Below, one piece after another: positions 41,323-49,894 of a stretch of DNA of 64,000 nucleotides (the stretch's first letter is position 1; every line of letters begins with the position of its first letter). The notes beneath the pieces are model-generated. The model made no database searches and was not told the origin of the DNA. It saw only the letters and a list, made by a program, of their open reading frames with translations. Where the stretch lies: contig DATIYM010000001.1 of the NCBI GenBank assembly GCA_035517615.1, positions 1 through 64,000 of the forward strand, given 5' to 3'. This stretch comes from AG25 sp035517615 (lineage in GTDB: Bacteria > Gemmatimonadota > Gemmatimonadetes > Gemmatimonadales > GWC2-71-9). The position numbers and the translations under genes were made by a program.

Positions 41323-43976
41323 CGACGACCCGGATTCACGATTTGGCGGCAGAGTTCGCCATCCCCTCTGAGCAGCTGATCAACATGCTCAAGGAGATGG
41401 ACATCTTCGTGCGCAGTCATCTGACGCCGCTCAAGCCGGAGCAGGTGGCGCTGGTGCGCGCGCGTTGGGAGCGCGACAAGCGCAAACTCAAGGAAGCGCC
41501 CGCGCCTCTGAAACGGCGCCGCGTGGTGAAGGCGCCGGAGCCGGTGGCGGTCGTGCCGGATGCGCGTCCCAAACGGCGGCGCCGCACGGCGGCTGAAGTG
41601 GCCGCCGCCGAAGCCGAAGCGCAGGCGGAGGCGGCCGTCGAGGCGGAACGCGAGCTGAAGGCCCGCGAAGCCCTCGAAGCATCGAGGGTCATGGACGACG
41701 TCGAGCGTCCGGTGATCTCGCTCGAAGAGCGGGCGGCCGCCCTGTTCAAGGAGCTTCCCGCCATCGAAGAACCACCGCTCGCGGCCGCAGCGTCGGCGCC
41801 GCCCGGCGCTTCCCCTGCTCGGATCGACCAGCCGGTCGCCGCGGCTCCAAGCGCGCCGTCCGTTCCAATCCCCGCGCGCCCGATTCCCACGCCGGTGCGC
41901 CCCAAGCCCGTCGCGAGCGCCGCGCCGGGCGGCCCAGTGCCGCCGCGCCCCGTGGCGTCCGCCGCTCCCGGCGCATTCCCCGTCGACGAGCGCCGGCGCG
42001 ACAAGGGCAAGAAGCGGAAGAAGGGCCGCAAATCACTCGTGGATCAGGAAGCCGTGGCGCAGAACATCTCGCGCACGCTCGCGTCCATCAAAGGTCCGGT
42101 GGGAAGAAAAGGCCTTCGCCCGAGGGACGAGGGCCCGAGCTTCCGCGAGCTCCAGGAAGAGAAGCGCCGCGAGGAGAAAGAGCGCGAGAAGACGCTCGTG
42201 CGGGTCACGGAATTCATCACCGTCTCCGAGCTCGCCAACATTCTCAAGGTGCCGCCCACACAGATCGTCTCTTTCGCCTTCAAGGAGTTGGGGCAGATGG
42301 TGACGATCAATCAGCGGCTCGATTTCGACATGATCGAGCTGATCGCCTCCGCGTTCGGATTCCAGGCGGTGCGTGAAGAAGAGTACGTCGCGGCCGCGCC
42401 CGAAGAGCGGGAAACCGAGGCCGTGGAGGACCAGAAGCCACGCTCCCCGGTGGTGACCGTCATGGGCCACGTCGACCACGGCAAGACGTCGCTGCTCGAC
42501 TCCGTCCGGAAAGCCAACGTGGTCGCGGGCGAGGCGGGAGGGATCACTCAGCACATCGGCGCGTATCGGGTGACCACGAAGGACAACCGCGCGATCACGT
42601 TCCTCGACACCCCGGGCCACGAAGCATTCACGGCCATGCGCGCCCGCGGCGCCCAGGTCACGGATATCGTCGTGCTGGTGGTTGCCGCGGATGACGCCAT
42701 CATGCCGCAGACCATCGAGGCGATTTCGCACGCCAAGAACGCCGGCGTTCCGCTCGTGGTGGCGATCAACAAGATCGATCTCCCGACGGCGAACGTCCAA
42801 AAAGTCAAACAGGACCTGCTGGCGCACGGCGTCGTGCTCGAGGAGTTCGGCGGCACGACGCTGGCCACGCCGATCTCGGCGAAAACCGGGCAGAACGTGG
42901 GTGAGCTGCTCGACCAGGTGCTCCTGCAGGCCGAGCTGCTCGACTTGAAGGCCAATCCCGATCGACACGCGCAGGGCACGGTGCTCGAGGCCACCCTCGA
43001 TCCGGGCAAGGGTCCGCTCGCGACCATCCTGGTGCAGAACGGCACCCTGCATGTGGGCGACGATTTCATCAGCGGGCAATACGCGGGTCGGGTTCGCGCG
43101 ATGTACGACGAGCGTGGTCAGGCGGTCGATATCGCCGGCCCGTCGGCGCCGGTGCAGGTCCTTGGCTTCGAGGGCGTGCCGGAAGCCGGCGATTCATTCC
43201 AGGTGATGGGTGACGCGTCGGCGGCGCGGGACATCGCGCAGAAGCGCCAGCGCCTCGAGCGCGAGGCGCAGCACCGGCGCACGGGCCGCGTGAAGACGCT
43301 GGAAGACTTCATGGCCGAGCACGCCGAATCGGGCGTAGCGACGCTCAAGATCATCATCAAGGCCGACCAGGGTGGACCGGCGGAAGCGCTGGCCGACGCG
43401 CTGGCCCAGCTCTCGACCTCCGAGGTCAAAGTCGAGGTGGTGCATCGCGGCGTCGGCGCGATCACGGAAAGCGACGTGCTGCTCGCCAAGGCCTCGGGCG
43501 CGATTATCGTCGGCTTCCACGTGCGTCCCGACTCGAATGCCCGTGCCGCCGCCGAGCGCGAACGGGTGGAGATCCGCACCTACCGGATTATCTACGAGGC
43601 GGTCGAAGAGGTTCGCGCGGCGATGGAGGGCCTGCTCGCGCCCGAGAAGCGCGAAGTGGTGCTCGGCGAAGCCGAGGCGCGCCAAATCTTCAAGATCGCG
43701 AAGGTCGGGACGATTGCCGGCAGCTTCGTGCGGAGCGGGGTCATCCAGCGCACGGCGCGCGTCCGCGTGATTCGCGATGGCGTCGAAATCTACGACGGCA
43801 CGCTCTCGTCGCTGCGCCGCTTCAAGGATGACGTGCGCGAGGTTCGCGAGGGCTTCGAATGCGGTATCGGGATCGAGAACTTCAACGATCTCAAGGTGGG
43901 CGATCTCATCGAGGCGTACCGGGTCGAGGAGGTCGCGCGCTCACTCGATGTGGGGAGCGCGGCCAAGGGCGCCTGA
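41319..43976 (+). CDS. infB: Translation initiation factor IF-2
   Basis: IF-2 is the GTPase that brings initiator tRNA to the 30S subunit. The 885 residues begin with an IF2-N domain (RIHDLAAEFAIPSEQLINMLKEMDI). A long Ala/Pro/Lys/Arg-rich spacer, a second IF2-N-like domain (TVSELANILKVPPTQIVSFAFKELGQMV) and the G domain follow, with G1 GHVDHGKT near residue 385, DTPGHEA and NKIDLP. Domains II-IV include DFMAEHAESGVATLKIIIKADQGG and an RYGV-like C-terminal barrel. GTG start in a GTGA overlap. Confidence 0.97.
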   Translation: MTTTRIHDLAAEFAIPSEQLINMLKEMDIFVRSHLTPLKPEQVALVRARWERDKRKLKEAPAPLKRRRVVKAPEPVAVVPDARPKRRRRTAAEVAAAEAEAQAEAAVEAERELKAREALEASRVMDDVERPVISLEERAAALFKELPAIEEPPLAAAASAPPGASPARIDQPVAAAPSAPSVPIPARPIPTPVRPKPVASAAPGGPVPPRPVASAAPGAFPVDERRRDKGKKRKKGRKSLVDQEAVAQNISRTLASIKGPVGRKGLRPRDEGPSFRELQEEKRREEKEREKTLVRVTEFITVSELANILKVPPTQIVSFAFKELGQMVTINQRLDFDMIELIASAFGFQAVREEEYVAAAPEERETEAVEDQKPRSPVVTVMGHVDHGKTSLLDSVRKANVVAGEAGGITQHIGAYRVTTKDNRAITFLDTPGHEAFTAMRARGAQVTDIVVLVVAADDAIMPQTIEAISHAKNAGVPLVVAINKIDLPTANVQKVKQDLLAHGVVLEEFGGTTLATPISAKTGQNVGELLDQVLLQAELLDLKANPDRHAQGTVLEATLDPGKGPLATILVQNGTLHVGDDFISGQYAGRVRAMYDERGQAVDIAGPSAPVQVLGFEGVPEAGDSFQVMGDASAARDIAQKRQRLEREAQHRRTGRVKTLEDFMAEHAESGVATLKIIIKADQGGPAEALADALAQLSTSEVKVEVVHRGVGAITESDVLLAKASGAIIVGFHVRPDSNARAAAERERVEIRTYRIIYEAVEEVRAAMEGLLAPEKREVVLGEAEARQIFKIAKVGTIAGSFVRSGVIQRTARVRVIRDGVEIYDGTLSSLRRFKDDVREVREGFECGIGIENFNDLKVGDLIEAYRVEEVARSLDVGSAAKGA

Positions 43977-43979
43977 GCA

Positions 43980-44261
43980 GTGATCGTGGGCCTCATGACG
44001 TGGGAGCTCCACCTTCCAGGGTGCCAGTCCCTCAAAGACAAGCGACACGTGTTGAAGAGTCTCAAGGACCGGCTGCATGACCGCTTCAACGTCTCGGCAG
44101 CCGAAACGGATCACCACGATCTCTGGCAGCGTGCCGAGTTGACGGTCGGGGTCGTCAGCACCGACCGCGGGCATGCCGAGCGCGTGCTCCGGGAGGCCGA
44201 CCGCCTGATCGCGGGCCATCCCGAGGCGCGCGTGATCGACACCAGTGCGAGCTACCTCTGA
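43980..44261 (+). CDS. DUF503 family protein (YlxP-like)
   Basis: This short alpha/beta protein of 93 residues has VGLMTWELHLPGCQSLKDKRHVLKSLKDRLHDRFNVSAAETDHHDLWQRAELTVGVVS, the DUF503/YlxP signature. Its function is unknown, though it is often coded between infB and rbfA, as it is here. It starts GTG four bases after infB and ends in a TGATG overlap with rbfA. Confidence 0.92.
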   Translation: MIVGLMTWELHLPGCQSLKDKRHVLKSLKDRLHDRFNVSAAETDHHDLWQRAELTVGVVSTDRGHAERVLREADRLIAGHPEARVIDTSASYL

Positions 44262-44626
44262 TGCGCGCGCGACCGAGCCATCGCCCCGAGCGACTGGCCG
44301 AGCTGATTCGCGAAACTCTCGCCGCGATTCTCACCGGGGGAGCCCAGCTCCGCGATCCACGGATCGGGTTTGTCACGGTGACCGGTGTGGAGGTGTCCCC
44401 CGACCTCGCGCACGCGCGCATCCGCGTGAGCGTGATGGGGACCGAAGCAGAACGGGCCAGCACGCTCGAAGGCCTCGCGAGTGCCGCGGGGTTTCTGCGC
44501 TCGCAGCTCGCGCGCGAGCTGTCGCTGCGGACGAGCCCCGAGCTGCGCTTCGAAATCGACCGCGGTCTCGATCACGCGCGCCGGATCGATGCGGTGCTGC
44601 GTGAATTGAAGGGGGATCAGGGCTGA
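44261..44626 (+). CDS. rbfA: Ribosome-binding factor A
   Basis: RbfA is a KH-fold factor for late 30S maturation and cold adaptation. The 121 residues include RPERLAELIRETLAAIL, LRDPRIGFVTVTGVEVSPDLAHARIRVSVMG and LRTSPELRFEIDRGLDHARRIDAVL, typical of the family. It overlaps ylxP by TGATG and lies six bases before truB. Confidence 0.95.
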   Translation: MRARPSHRPERLAELIRETLAAILTGGAQLRDPRIGFVTVTGVEVSPDLAHARIRVSVMGTEAERASTLEGLASAAGFLRSQLARELSLRTSPELRFEIDRGLDHARRIDAVLRELKGDQG

Positions 44627-44631
44627 GCGCC

Positions 44632-45507
44632 GTGCGATCGGCGAAGGACCTGTCCGGAGTCGCGCTCGTCGCGAAGCCGGCCGGGCCGACTTCGCACGAT
44701 GTGGTCGACGTCGTTCGTCGTGCGCTCGCCGTGTCTCGGGTCGGGCATCTGGGCACCCTGGACCCGTTCGCGACCGGATTGCTGGTGCTCGTAATCGGCC
44801 GCGCCACCCGGCTCGCCGCCTTTGCCGGCGGTTGGCGGAAGCAGTACTCGGGCGTCATCCGCCTCGGGAGCGGCACGACCACCGACGATGCGACCGGAGC
44901 CGTCGTCGCGACGTCCGAGGCGTGGCGTGAGGTCGACCCGACTTCGGTTGCCGCGGTACTCGAACGATTTCACGGTGCGCTCGATCAGGACCCACCCGCT
45001 TACTCCGCCGTGCACGTGGACGGCGAGCGGGCATACCGCCGGGCCCGGCGAGGAGAGCACGTGGCCGTGCCGGCTCGGCGTGTCGAAGTGCACGAGCTCA
45101 GCGCGATTCGTGTCGCGCTTCCCGACATCGAGTTCCGCGCGGTGGTGGGCGCGGGGACGTATCTCAGAAGTCTCGCGCGCGACATCGGCGCGGCGCTCGG
45201 GACCGAGGCCCATCTCGCGAGCCTCCGCCGCGACGCGGTGGGGCCGTTCCGGCTCGAGGACGCGCTCGCTCCAGAAGCCGTGACTCCGAGCGCGGTGCGC
45301 GATCCCGCCGCCCTCGTCGCGACGCTGGCACGGCGAGATTTGAGCGAGGCCGAGCGGGCGCAGGTGGTCCATGGCCGCGCCCTCGCGGCGGCGGGTGAAG
45401 TCGGCGAGGCCGAGCAGGTCGCCCTGTTCGCGGGGATCGAGCTGATCGGAGTGGCAGTGCGGGAGCGAGAGCTGCTGAAGCCGCGCGTGGTCGTGGCGGA
45501 GCAATAA
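44632..45507 (+). CDS. truB: tRNA pseudouridine(55) synthase TruB
   Basis: Makes the universal T-loop pseudouridine 55. VAKPAGPTSHDVVDVVRR, the catalytic-Asp loop VGHLGTLDPFATGLLVL, YSGVIRLGSGTTTDDATG, PPAYSAVHVDGERAYRRAR and GTYLRSLARDIG are intact. The length of 291 residues is normal. It starts GTG 44632, and the TAA overlaps the ribF ATG (TAATG). Confidence 0.96.
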   Translation: MRSAKDLSGVALVAKPAGPTSHDVVDVVRRALAVSRVGHLGTLDPFATGLLVLVIGRATRLAAFAGGWRKQYSGVIRLGSGTTTDDATGAVVATSEAWREVDPTSVAAVLERFHGALDQDPPAYSAVHVDGERAYRRARRGEHVAVPARRVEVHELSAIRVALPDIEFRAVVGAGTYLRSLARDIGAALGTEAHLASLRRDAVGPFRLEDALAPEAVTPSAVRDPAALVATLARRDLSEAERAQVVHGRALAAAGEVGEAEQVALFAGIELIGVAVRERELLKPRVVVAEQ

Positions 45508-46394
45508 TGGCGACAGCGGTCACGGTCGGTTCATTCGACGGTGTTCACTCGGGGCATCAGGCCGTGCTGGCCGAGCTGATCCGTCAGGCCAAGGCGCGGC
45601 AGCTCGAGAGCGTGGTCATCACGTTCGATCGGCACCCACTGGAAGTGGTCAACCCGGAGGCGGCGCCCAGGCTGTTGACGCTCGCCGGCGAAAAACACGC
45701 GCTGCTGCTCGAGGCTGGCGTCGACCGCGTGGAGCTGCTGCCGTTTACCGCCGAGCTGTCGCGGCTCGCGCCGGAAGAGTTTACCCGCGACGTGCTGCTC
45801 GCGCGCTTTGGCATGCGGTACCTGGTGCTCGGGTACGATCACGGGTTCGGCCGGGGACGGAGCGGCGACGTCGAGTTGTTGCGCTGGCTCGGCGCGAACG
45901 AGCGGTTCTCGGTCGACGAGGTGGAGGCGATTCGCGACGGCACGGAGCCGATTTCGTCCTCGCGTGTGCGCACGGCTCTGGCCCACGGTGACCTGGCGTC
46001 GGCCGCGCGCTGGCTCGGCCGCCCCTACAGCTTCATGGGCACGGTCCAGCGGGGGGCGGGGCGGGGGCGGACGATCGGCATTCCGACGATCAACCTCGCG
46101 TCTCCCGATCCGCGCAAGCTGCTTCCGCCTGACGGCGTGTACGGCGTTCGGGTCAACTGGCGCGGAACGCGCTACGGCGGCATGATGAACCAAGGTCCGC
46201 GGCCCACGTTCGGGGTCGCCGAACGGGCGCTCGAAGTGCACCTGTTCGATTTCGACGGCGACCTGTACGGCGAGACCGTAACGGTCGAATGGATACGGCG
46301 GCTCAGGGACGTGCAGACGTTCCCGTCGCGCGATGCGCTCGTGGCCCAGCTCGGCCGCGACGCGCAGGCGGCGCGCGCGAGCCTCAACCTCTAG
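45507..46394 (+). CDS. ribF: Bifunctional riboflavin kinase/FAD synthetase
   Basis: RibF turns riboflavin into FMN and FAD. The N-terminal FAD synthetase half has GSFDGVHSGHQAVLAELI, FDRHPLEVVNPEAAPRLLT and YDHGFGRGRSG, with EPISSSRVRTAL. The C-terminal riboflavin kinase half has GRTIGIPTINLA, GVYGVRVNWRG and a GRGPTFG-like PRPTFGVAERALEVHLFDFDGDLYGE. Length is 295 residues. It lies ten bases before secD. Confidence 0.96.
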   Translation: MATAVTVGSFDGVHSGHQAVLAELIRQAKARQLESVVITFDRHPLEVVNPEAAPRLLTLAGEKHALLLEAGVDRVELLPFTAELSRLAPEEFTRDVLLARFGMRYLVLGYDHGFGRGRSGDVELLRWLGANERFSVDEVEAIRDGTEPISSSRVRTALAHGDLASAARWLGRPYSFMGTVQRGAGRGRTIGIPTINLASPDPRKLLPPDGVYGVRVNWRGTRYGGMMNQGPRPTFGVAERALEVHLFDFDGDLYGETVTVEWIRRLRDVQTFPSRDALVAQLGRDAQAARASLNL

Positions 46395-46404
46395 GACATC
46401 CGGC

Positions 46405-48084
46405 ATGCGGAAGATTCGATCGCGGTTGTTGCTCATTGGCGTTCTGGTGATCGGCGCCATCTGGGCGCTCATTCCCACCAATTCCACCATTCGTGTCCGC
46501 GATGCCACGACGGGCCGGATGAAGGACTCCACCGTTCGCCGGGTGCCCATCAATCTGGGCCTCGACCTCCAGGGCGGCATTCATCTCGCGCTCGAGGTCG
46601 ATCAATCGAAGGGGCAGGTGCCCGATCCCGCCGAAGCGATTCGTCGGGCCGAGCGCGTGGTCCGCACGAGAATCGACGAGTTCGGGGTCACGGAACCCGT
46701 CGTTCAGGTGGTGGGCGGCAACCGCCTGATCGTCGAGCTGGCGGGCGAGAAGGACCCCTCACGCGCCAAGAGCATCATCCAGCGCACCGCGTTTCTCGAA
46801 TTCCGCATCACGGATATGAAGAACCTGTTCCGCGACGCCATTCCGCAAATGGACGGGGCCCTTCGCGCCGCGGGGGTGAGCCCCACGACCGGGGGGGGGG
46901 GCGCGGCCACTCCGAGCGCCGTCTCCCAGCTGTTTGGCGGCGATACGAGCAAAGCGAAGCCGGCGCCCGGGAAGAAGGGCAAGACGCCCGCCGCAGCCCC
47001 CCCCAAGCCCGACACCAGCTTCTTGAACCAGCCGGGTGCGCTGTCCGCGCTGCTGTTCCAGGGCTCGCTGCCCGGAGAGTTCCTGGTTCCCGAGGAGCAG
47101 GTTCCCGTGGCGGAGAGCCTGCTCGCGCGTCCTGAAGTGCAGCGACTCATGCCGCGCGGCTTCGAGCTGCGCTGGGGAACGGAAGTCGAATCACGCGGAG
47201 CGCGCCCCTATCGCGCCCTGTACGCCGTCGAGGAGAAGCCGATCATAACGGGGGAGGAGCTCGAAAAAGCGTCGGCGCGGCGCGACCAGCTCACGAACCA
47301 GTCCGTGGTCGATTTCGTGCTGTCGCGCCGGGGCGGACGGATCTTCGAGCGCGAAACCGCACGCCATGTGAACGACTACATGGCGATCATCCTCGACGGC
47401 CGTGTTCAGGGACAGCCGCCGGTCATCAAGAGCGAGATCGGCCAGCGGGGGCAAATCGAGCTGGGCAACAAATCGCTGCAGGAGGCGAATGATCTCGCGC
47501 TCGTGCTGCGGGCCGGCGCGCTCCCCGCGCCGCTCACCATCGTCGAGGAGCGTACGATCGGTCCGACCCTCGGCCGCGATTCGATCAACGACGGCATTCG
47601 CGCGGGCGCGGTCGGCGTCATCCTCGTCGTGCTCATCATGGTGATCTACTACCGGACGTCGGGCATCCTGGCGGTCGCCGCGCTCGGGTTCTATGCGCTC
47701 TTTACCCTCGCGGGGCTTGCGGGCTTCGGATTCACCCTCACGCTGCCCGGCCTCGCCGGGCTCGCGCTGTCGGTGGGAATCGCGACCGACGCCAACGTCT
47801 TGATTTTCGAGCGTATCCGCGAAGAGCTGCAGCATGGCAAGCTCGTCCGCACGGCGGTCGATGAGGGATTCAAGCACGCCATGAGCGCGATCGTCGATTC
47901 GAACGTCAGCACGGCGCTGACGGCATTCATTCTCTATCTCGTGGGCACCGGTCCCGTCCAGGGATTCGCGATCACGCTCATCATCGGCATCATCGCGTCG
48001 ATGATCACCGCGGTTTTCGTGGTCCGCACCTTCTACATGATCTGGCTCGAGCGCCGGCCCGACATGGTCACCCTGAGCATCTGA
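46405..48084 (+). CDS. secD: Protein translocase subunit SecD
   Basis: SecD forms, with SecF, the proton-driven complex that helps pull exported proteins through SecYEG. An N-terminal membrane helix (LLLIGVLVIGAIWALIP) and the LGLDLQGGIHLALEVD motif start the P1 region. A Gly/Pro/Lys-rich insertion (about residues 160-205) interrupts P1. The last third holds five membrane helices with GIRAGAVGVILVVLIMVIYYRTSG and ATDANVLIFERIREEL. ATG 46405 is supported by homology. An 11-G run lies in the insertion. Length is 559 residues. Confidence 0.95.
   Translation: MRKIRSRLLLIGVLVIGAIWALIPTNSTIRVRDATTGRMKDSTVRRVPINLGLDLQGGIHLALEVDQSKGQVPDPAEAIRRAERVVRTRIDEFGVTEPVVQVVGGNRLIVELAGEKDPSRAKSIIQRTAFLEFRITDMKNLFRDAIPQMDGALRAAGVSPTTGGGGAATPSAVSQLFGGDTSKAKPAPGKKGKTPAAAPPKPDTSFLNQPGALSALLFQGSLPGEFLVPEEQVPVAESLLARPEVQRLMPRGFELRWGTEVESRGARPYRALYAVEEKPIITGEELEKASARRDQLTNQSVVDFVLSRRGGRIFERETARHVNDYMAIILDGRVQGQPPVIKSEIGQRGQIELGNKSLQEANDLALVLRAGALPAPLTIVEERTIGPTLGRDSINDGIRAGAVGVILVVLIMVIYYRTSGILAVAALGFYALFTLAGLAGFGFTLTLPGLAGLALSVGIATDANVLIFERIREELQHGKLVRTAVDEGFKHAMSAIVDSNVSTALTAFILYLVGTGPVQGFAITLIIGIIASMITAVFVVRTFYMIWLERRPDMVTLSI
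46891..46901 (+). repeat. 11-G homopolymer in secD
   Basis: Eleven consecutive G bases lie inside the low-complexity insertion of SecD and encode four glycines in the frame as given. A one-base change would truncate SecD soon after. It is either a slippage site or a place where the assembly needs checking. Confidence 0.8.
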
Positions 48085-49088
48085 TGCTGCGACTCTTCGC
48101 CAACGCCAAATACGATTTCATCAAGTGGCGCCGCTGGGCGTACGCCCTGACCGCGGCCATCATCGTTCCCGGGTTCCTGCTGTTTCTGGTGCACGGGCTC
48201 AACTACTCCATCGAATTCACGGGCGGCACGCTGATCCAGGTCGAAACGCATACCGGCGTGGGGACGGGCAAGATCCGCAGTGCGCTCGACGCCGCCGGGA
48301 TCCACGACGCGGAAATTCAGACATTCGGGGCCGACAGCGTGTTCGTGATCCGTGCGCGCCTCTCCGGCGAATCGCGCTCGATCGAGGGCGGCGGCACGCA
48401 GCAAACCGCCCAGGCGGTCTCCCGGGCGCTCGATGCCGGCATTGGCGCCGGACAATACCGCATCGATCGCACCGAGGCCGTGGGCCCCAAAGTCGGGCGG
48501 GAACTCCAGGGCAAGGCATTCCTCGCGATTTTCTTCTCGTTCCTCGTGACGCTGGTCTACCTCGCGATCCGGTTCGAATGGCGGTTCGGACTCGCGGCCG
48601 TGCTGGCGACCTTCCACGACATTCTCACCACGATTGCGTTCATCCGGTATTTGAACCTCGAGGTGAGCCTCATCGTGGTCGGCGCCGTGCTGACGATGGT
48701 GGGATACTCGCTGAACGACACGATCATCATTTTCGACCGTGTGCGCGAAAACCTGCGGAAATTCCGGCGTCAAAATCTGTACGAGATTCTGAATCTCTCG
48801 ATCAACGAAACGCTGCCGCGCTCGGTCCTGACGCACGGGACCACGATGGCCACCACGCTGGCGCTCGTGCTGCTCGCAGGCGAAGTGCTGCGACCCTTCG
48901 CACTCGTCATGACCTTCGCCATTTTCACCGGGACGTTCTCCTCCGTCTACATCGCGGCTCCCGTGCTCATGGCGATCGAGAAGCGCTGGCCCGGAAAGGA
49001 TGCGCGCGGCGCGCGGACGTTGCGGCCCGCGGGCACGGCCGCGCCGGAGACCCCTCCCCGGTCGCCCGAGCCGCAGCCGACGCGCTAG
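48084..49088 (+). CDS. secF: Protein translocase subunit SecF
   Basis: SecF partners SecD in the proton-driven translocase. The 334 residues have an N-terminal helix (WAYALTAAIIVPGFLLFLVHGLNYSIEFTGGTLIQVE), the P1-like domain, and five C-terminal helices with FLVTLVYLAIRFEWRFGLAAVLATFHDILTTI and SLNDTIIIFDRVRENLR. The DTVVIFDRIREN-type motif is present as DTIIIFDRVREN. A basic Pro-rich tail ends the protein. It starts ATG in a TGATG overlap with secD. Confidence 0.96.
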   Translation: MLRLFANAKYDFIKWRRWAYALTAAIIVPGFLLFLVHGLNYSIEFTGGTLIQVETHTGVGTGKIRSALDAAGIHDAEIQTFGADSVFVIRARLSGESRSIEGGGTQQTAQAVSRALDAGIGAGQYRIDRTEAVGPKVGRELQGKAFLAIFFSFLVTLVYLAIRFEWRFGLAAVLATFHDILTTIAFIRYLNLEVSLIVVGAVLTMVGYSLNDTIIIFDRVRENLRKFRRQNLYEILNLSINETLPRSVLTHGTTMATTLALVLLAGEVLRPFALVMTFAIFTGTFSSVYIAAPVLMAIEKRWPGKDARGARTLRPAGTAAPETPPRSPEPQPTR

Positions 49089-49090
49089 CG

Positions 49091-49894
49091 ATGACCGGGC
49101 CTCCGGGGCCCGCGCTCGTGGACTCCCACTGCCATCTAGCCGATCCAGCGTTCGCGGCCGATCGGGATGGCGTGCTCGAGCGTGCCGCCGCGGCGGGAGT
49201 GACGCACATGGTGGTCGTCGCCTCAAGCTTGGACGACGCGAGCCGCATCGTCGATCTCGTGCGGGGGCGCGGACAGCTCGCGGCCACCGCGGGCGTGCAT
49301 CCCCACGAAGCTCGGCACTGGAGCGCCGCTTCCGCGCGAGTGCTGCGCGATCTGCTCGATCGTCCGGAGATCGTTGCCGTCGGCGAGACGGGGCTCGACT
49401 ACCACTACGACCACTCCGACCGCGAGAGCCAGCGCGCCGCATTCGCCGAACAGCTCGCGATCGCGGGCGAAGCCGGCAAGCCGGTGGTCGTGCACGCCCG
49501 CGAGGCGGATCAGGACATGGCCCGGGCGCTCGCGGACGCCGCAGCCCGGACGCCCGTGATCCTGCACTCGTTCAGCTCCGGCCCCGCCGTGTTCGAAGCG
49601 GGAATGGCGATCGGCGCGTACTTTTCGTTCAGCGGCATGATCACGTTCAAGAATTGGCAGCATCGGGCGAGCGCCGCCGCCTGTCCATCCGACCGGCTGC
49701 TCGTCGAAACCGATTCCCCGTACCTCGCGCCCGTGCCGCACCGGGGACGCCGCAACGAGCCCGCGTTCGTTCGAGAGGTGACGGAGGCGCTGGCACGGGC
49801 GCGGGGACAATCGTTCGCCGATGTCGCGCGACTGACCACGGAAAACGCGCACCGTGTGTTTGCTGCGCTGACGCGCGCAGGAGATCGCGCATGA
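49091..49894 (+). CDS. tatD: TatD-family metal-dependent hydrolase
   Basis: This TIM-barrel DNase/hydrolase of 267 residues has metal ligands in VDSHCHLADPAF, AVGETGLDYHYDHS, PVVVHAREAD, VILHSFSSG and LLVETDSPYLAPVPHRGRRNEPAFV. TatD enzymes are 3'-5' exonucleases or D-aminoacyl-tRNA deacylase relatives; the exact substrate cannot be told here. It lies between secF and fhs in the operon, with the fhs ATG overlapping its stop. Confidence 0.93.
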   Translation: MTGPPGPALVDSHCHLADPAFAADRDGVLERAAAAGVTHMVVVASSLDDASRIVDLVRGRGQLAATAGVHPHEARHWSAASARVLRDLLDRPEIVAVGETGLDYHYDHSDRESQRAAFAEQLAIAGEAGKPVVVHAREADQDMARALADAAARTPVILHSFSSGPAVFEAGMAIGAYFSFSGMITFKNWQHRASAAACPSDRLLVETDSPYLAPVPHRGRRNEPAFVREVTEALARARGQSFADVARLTTENAHRVFAALTRAGDRA

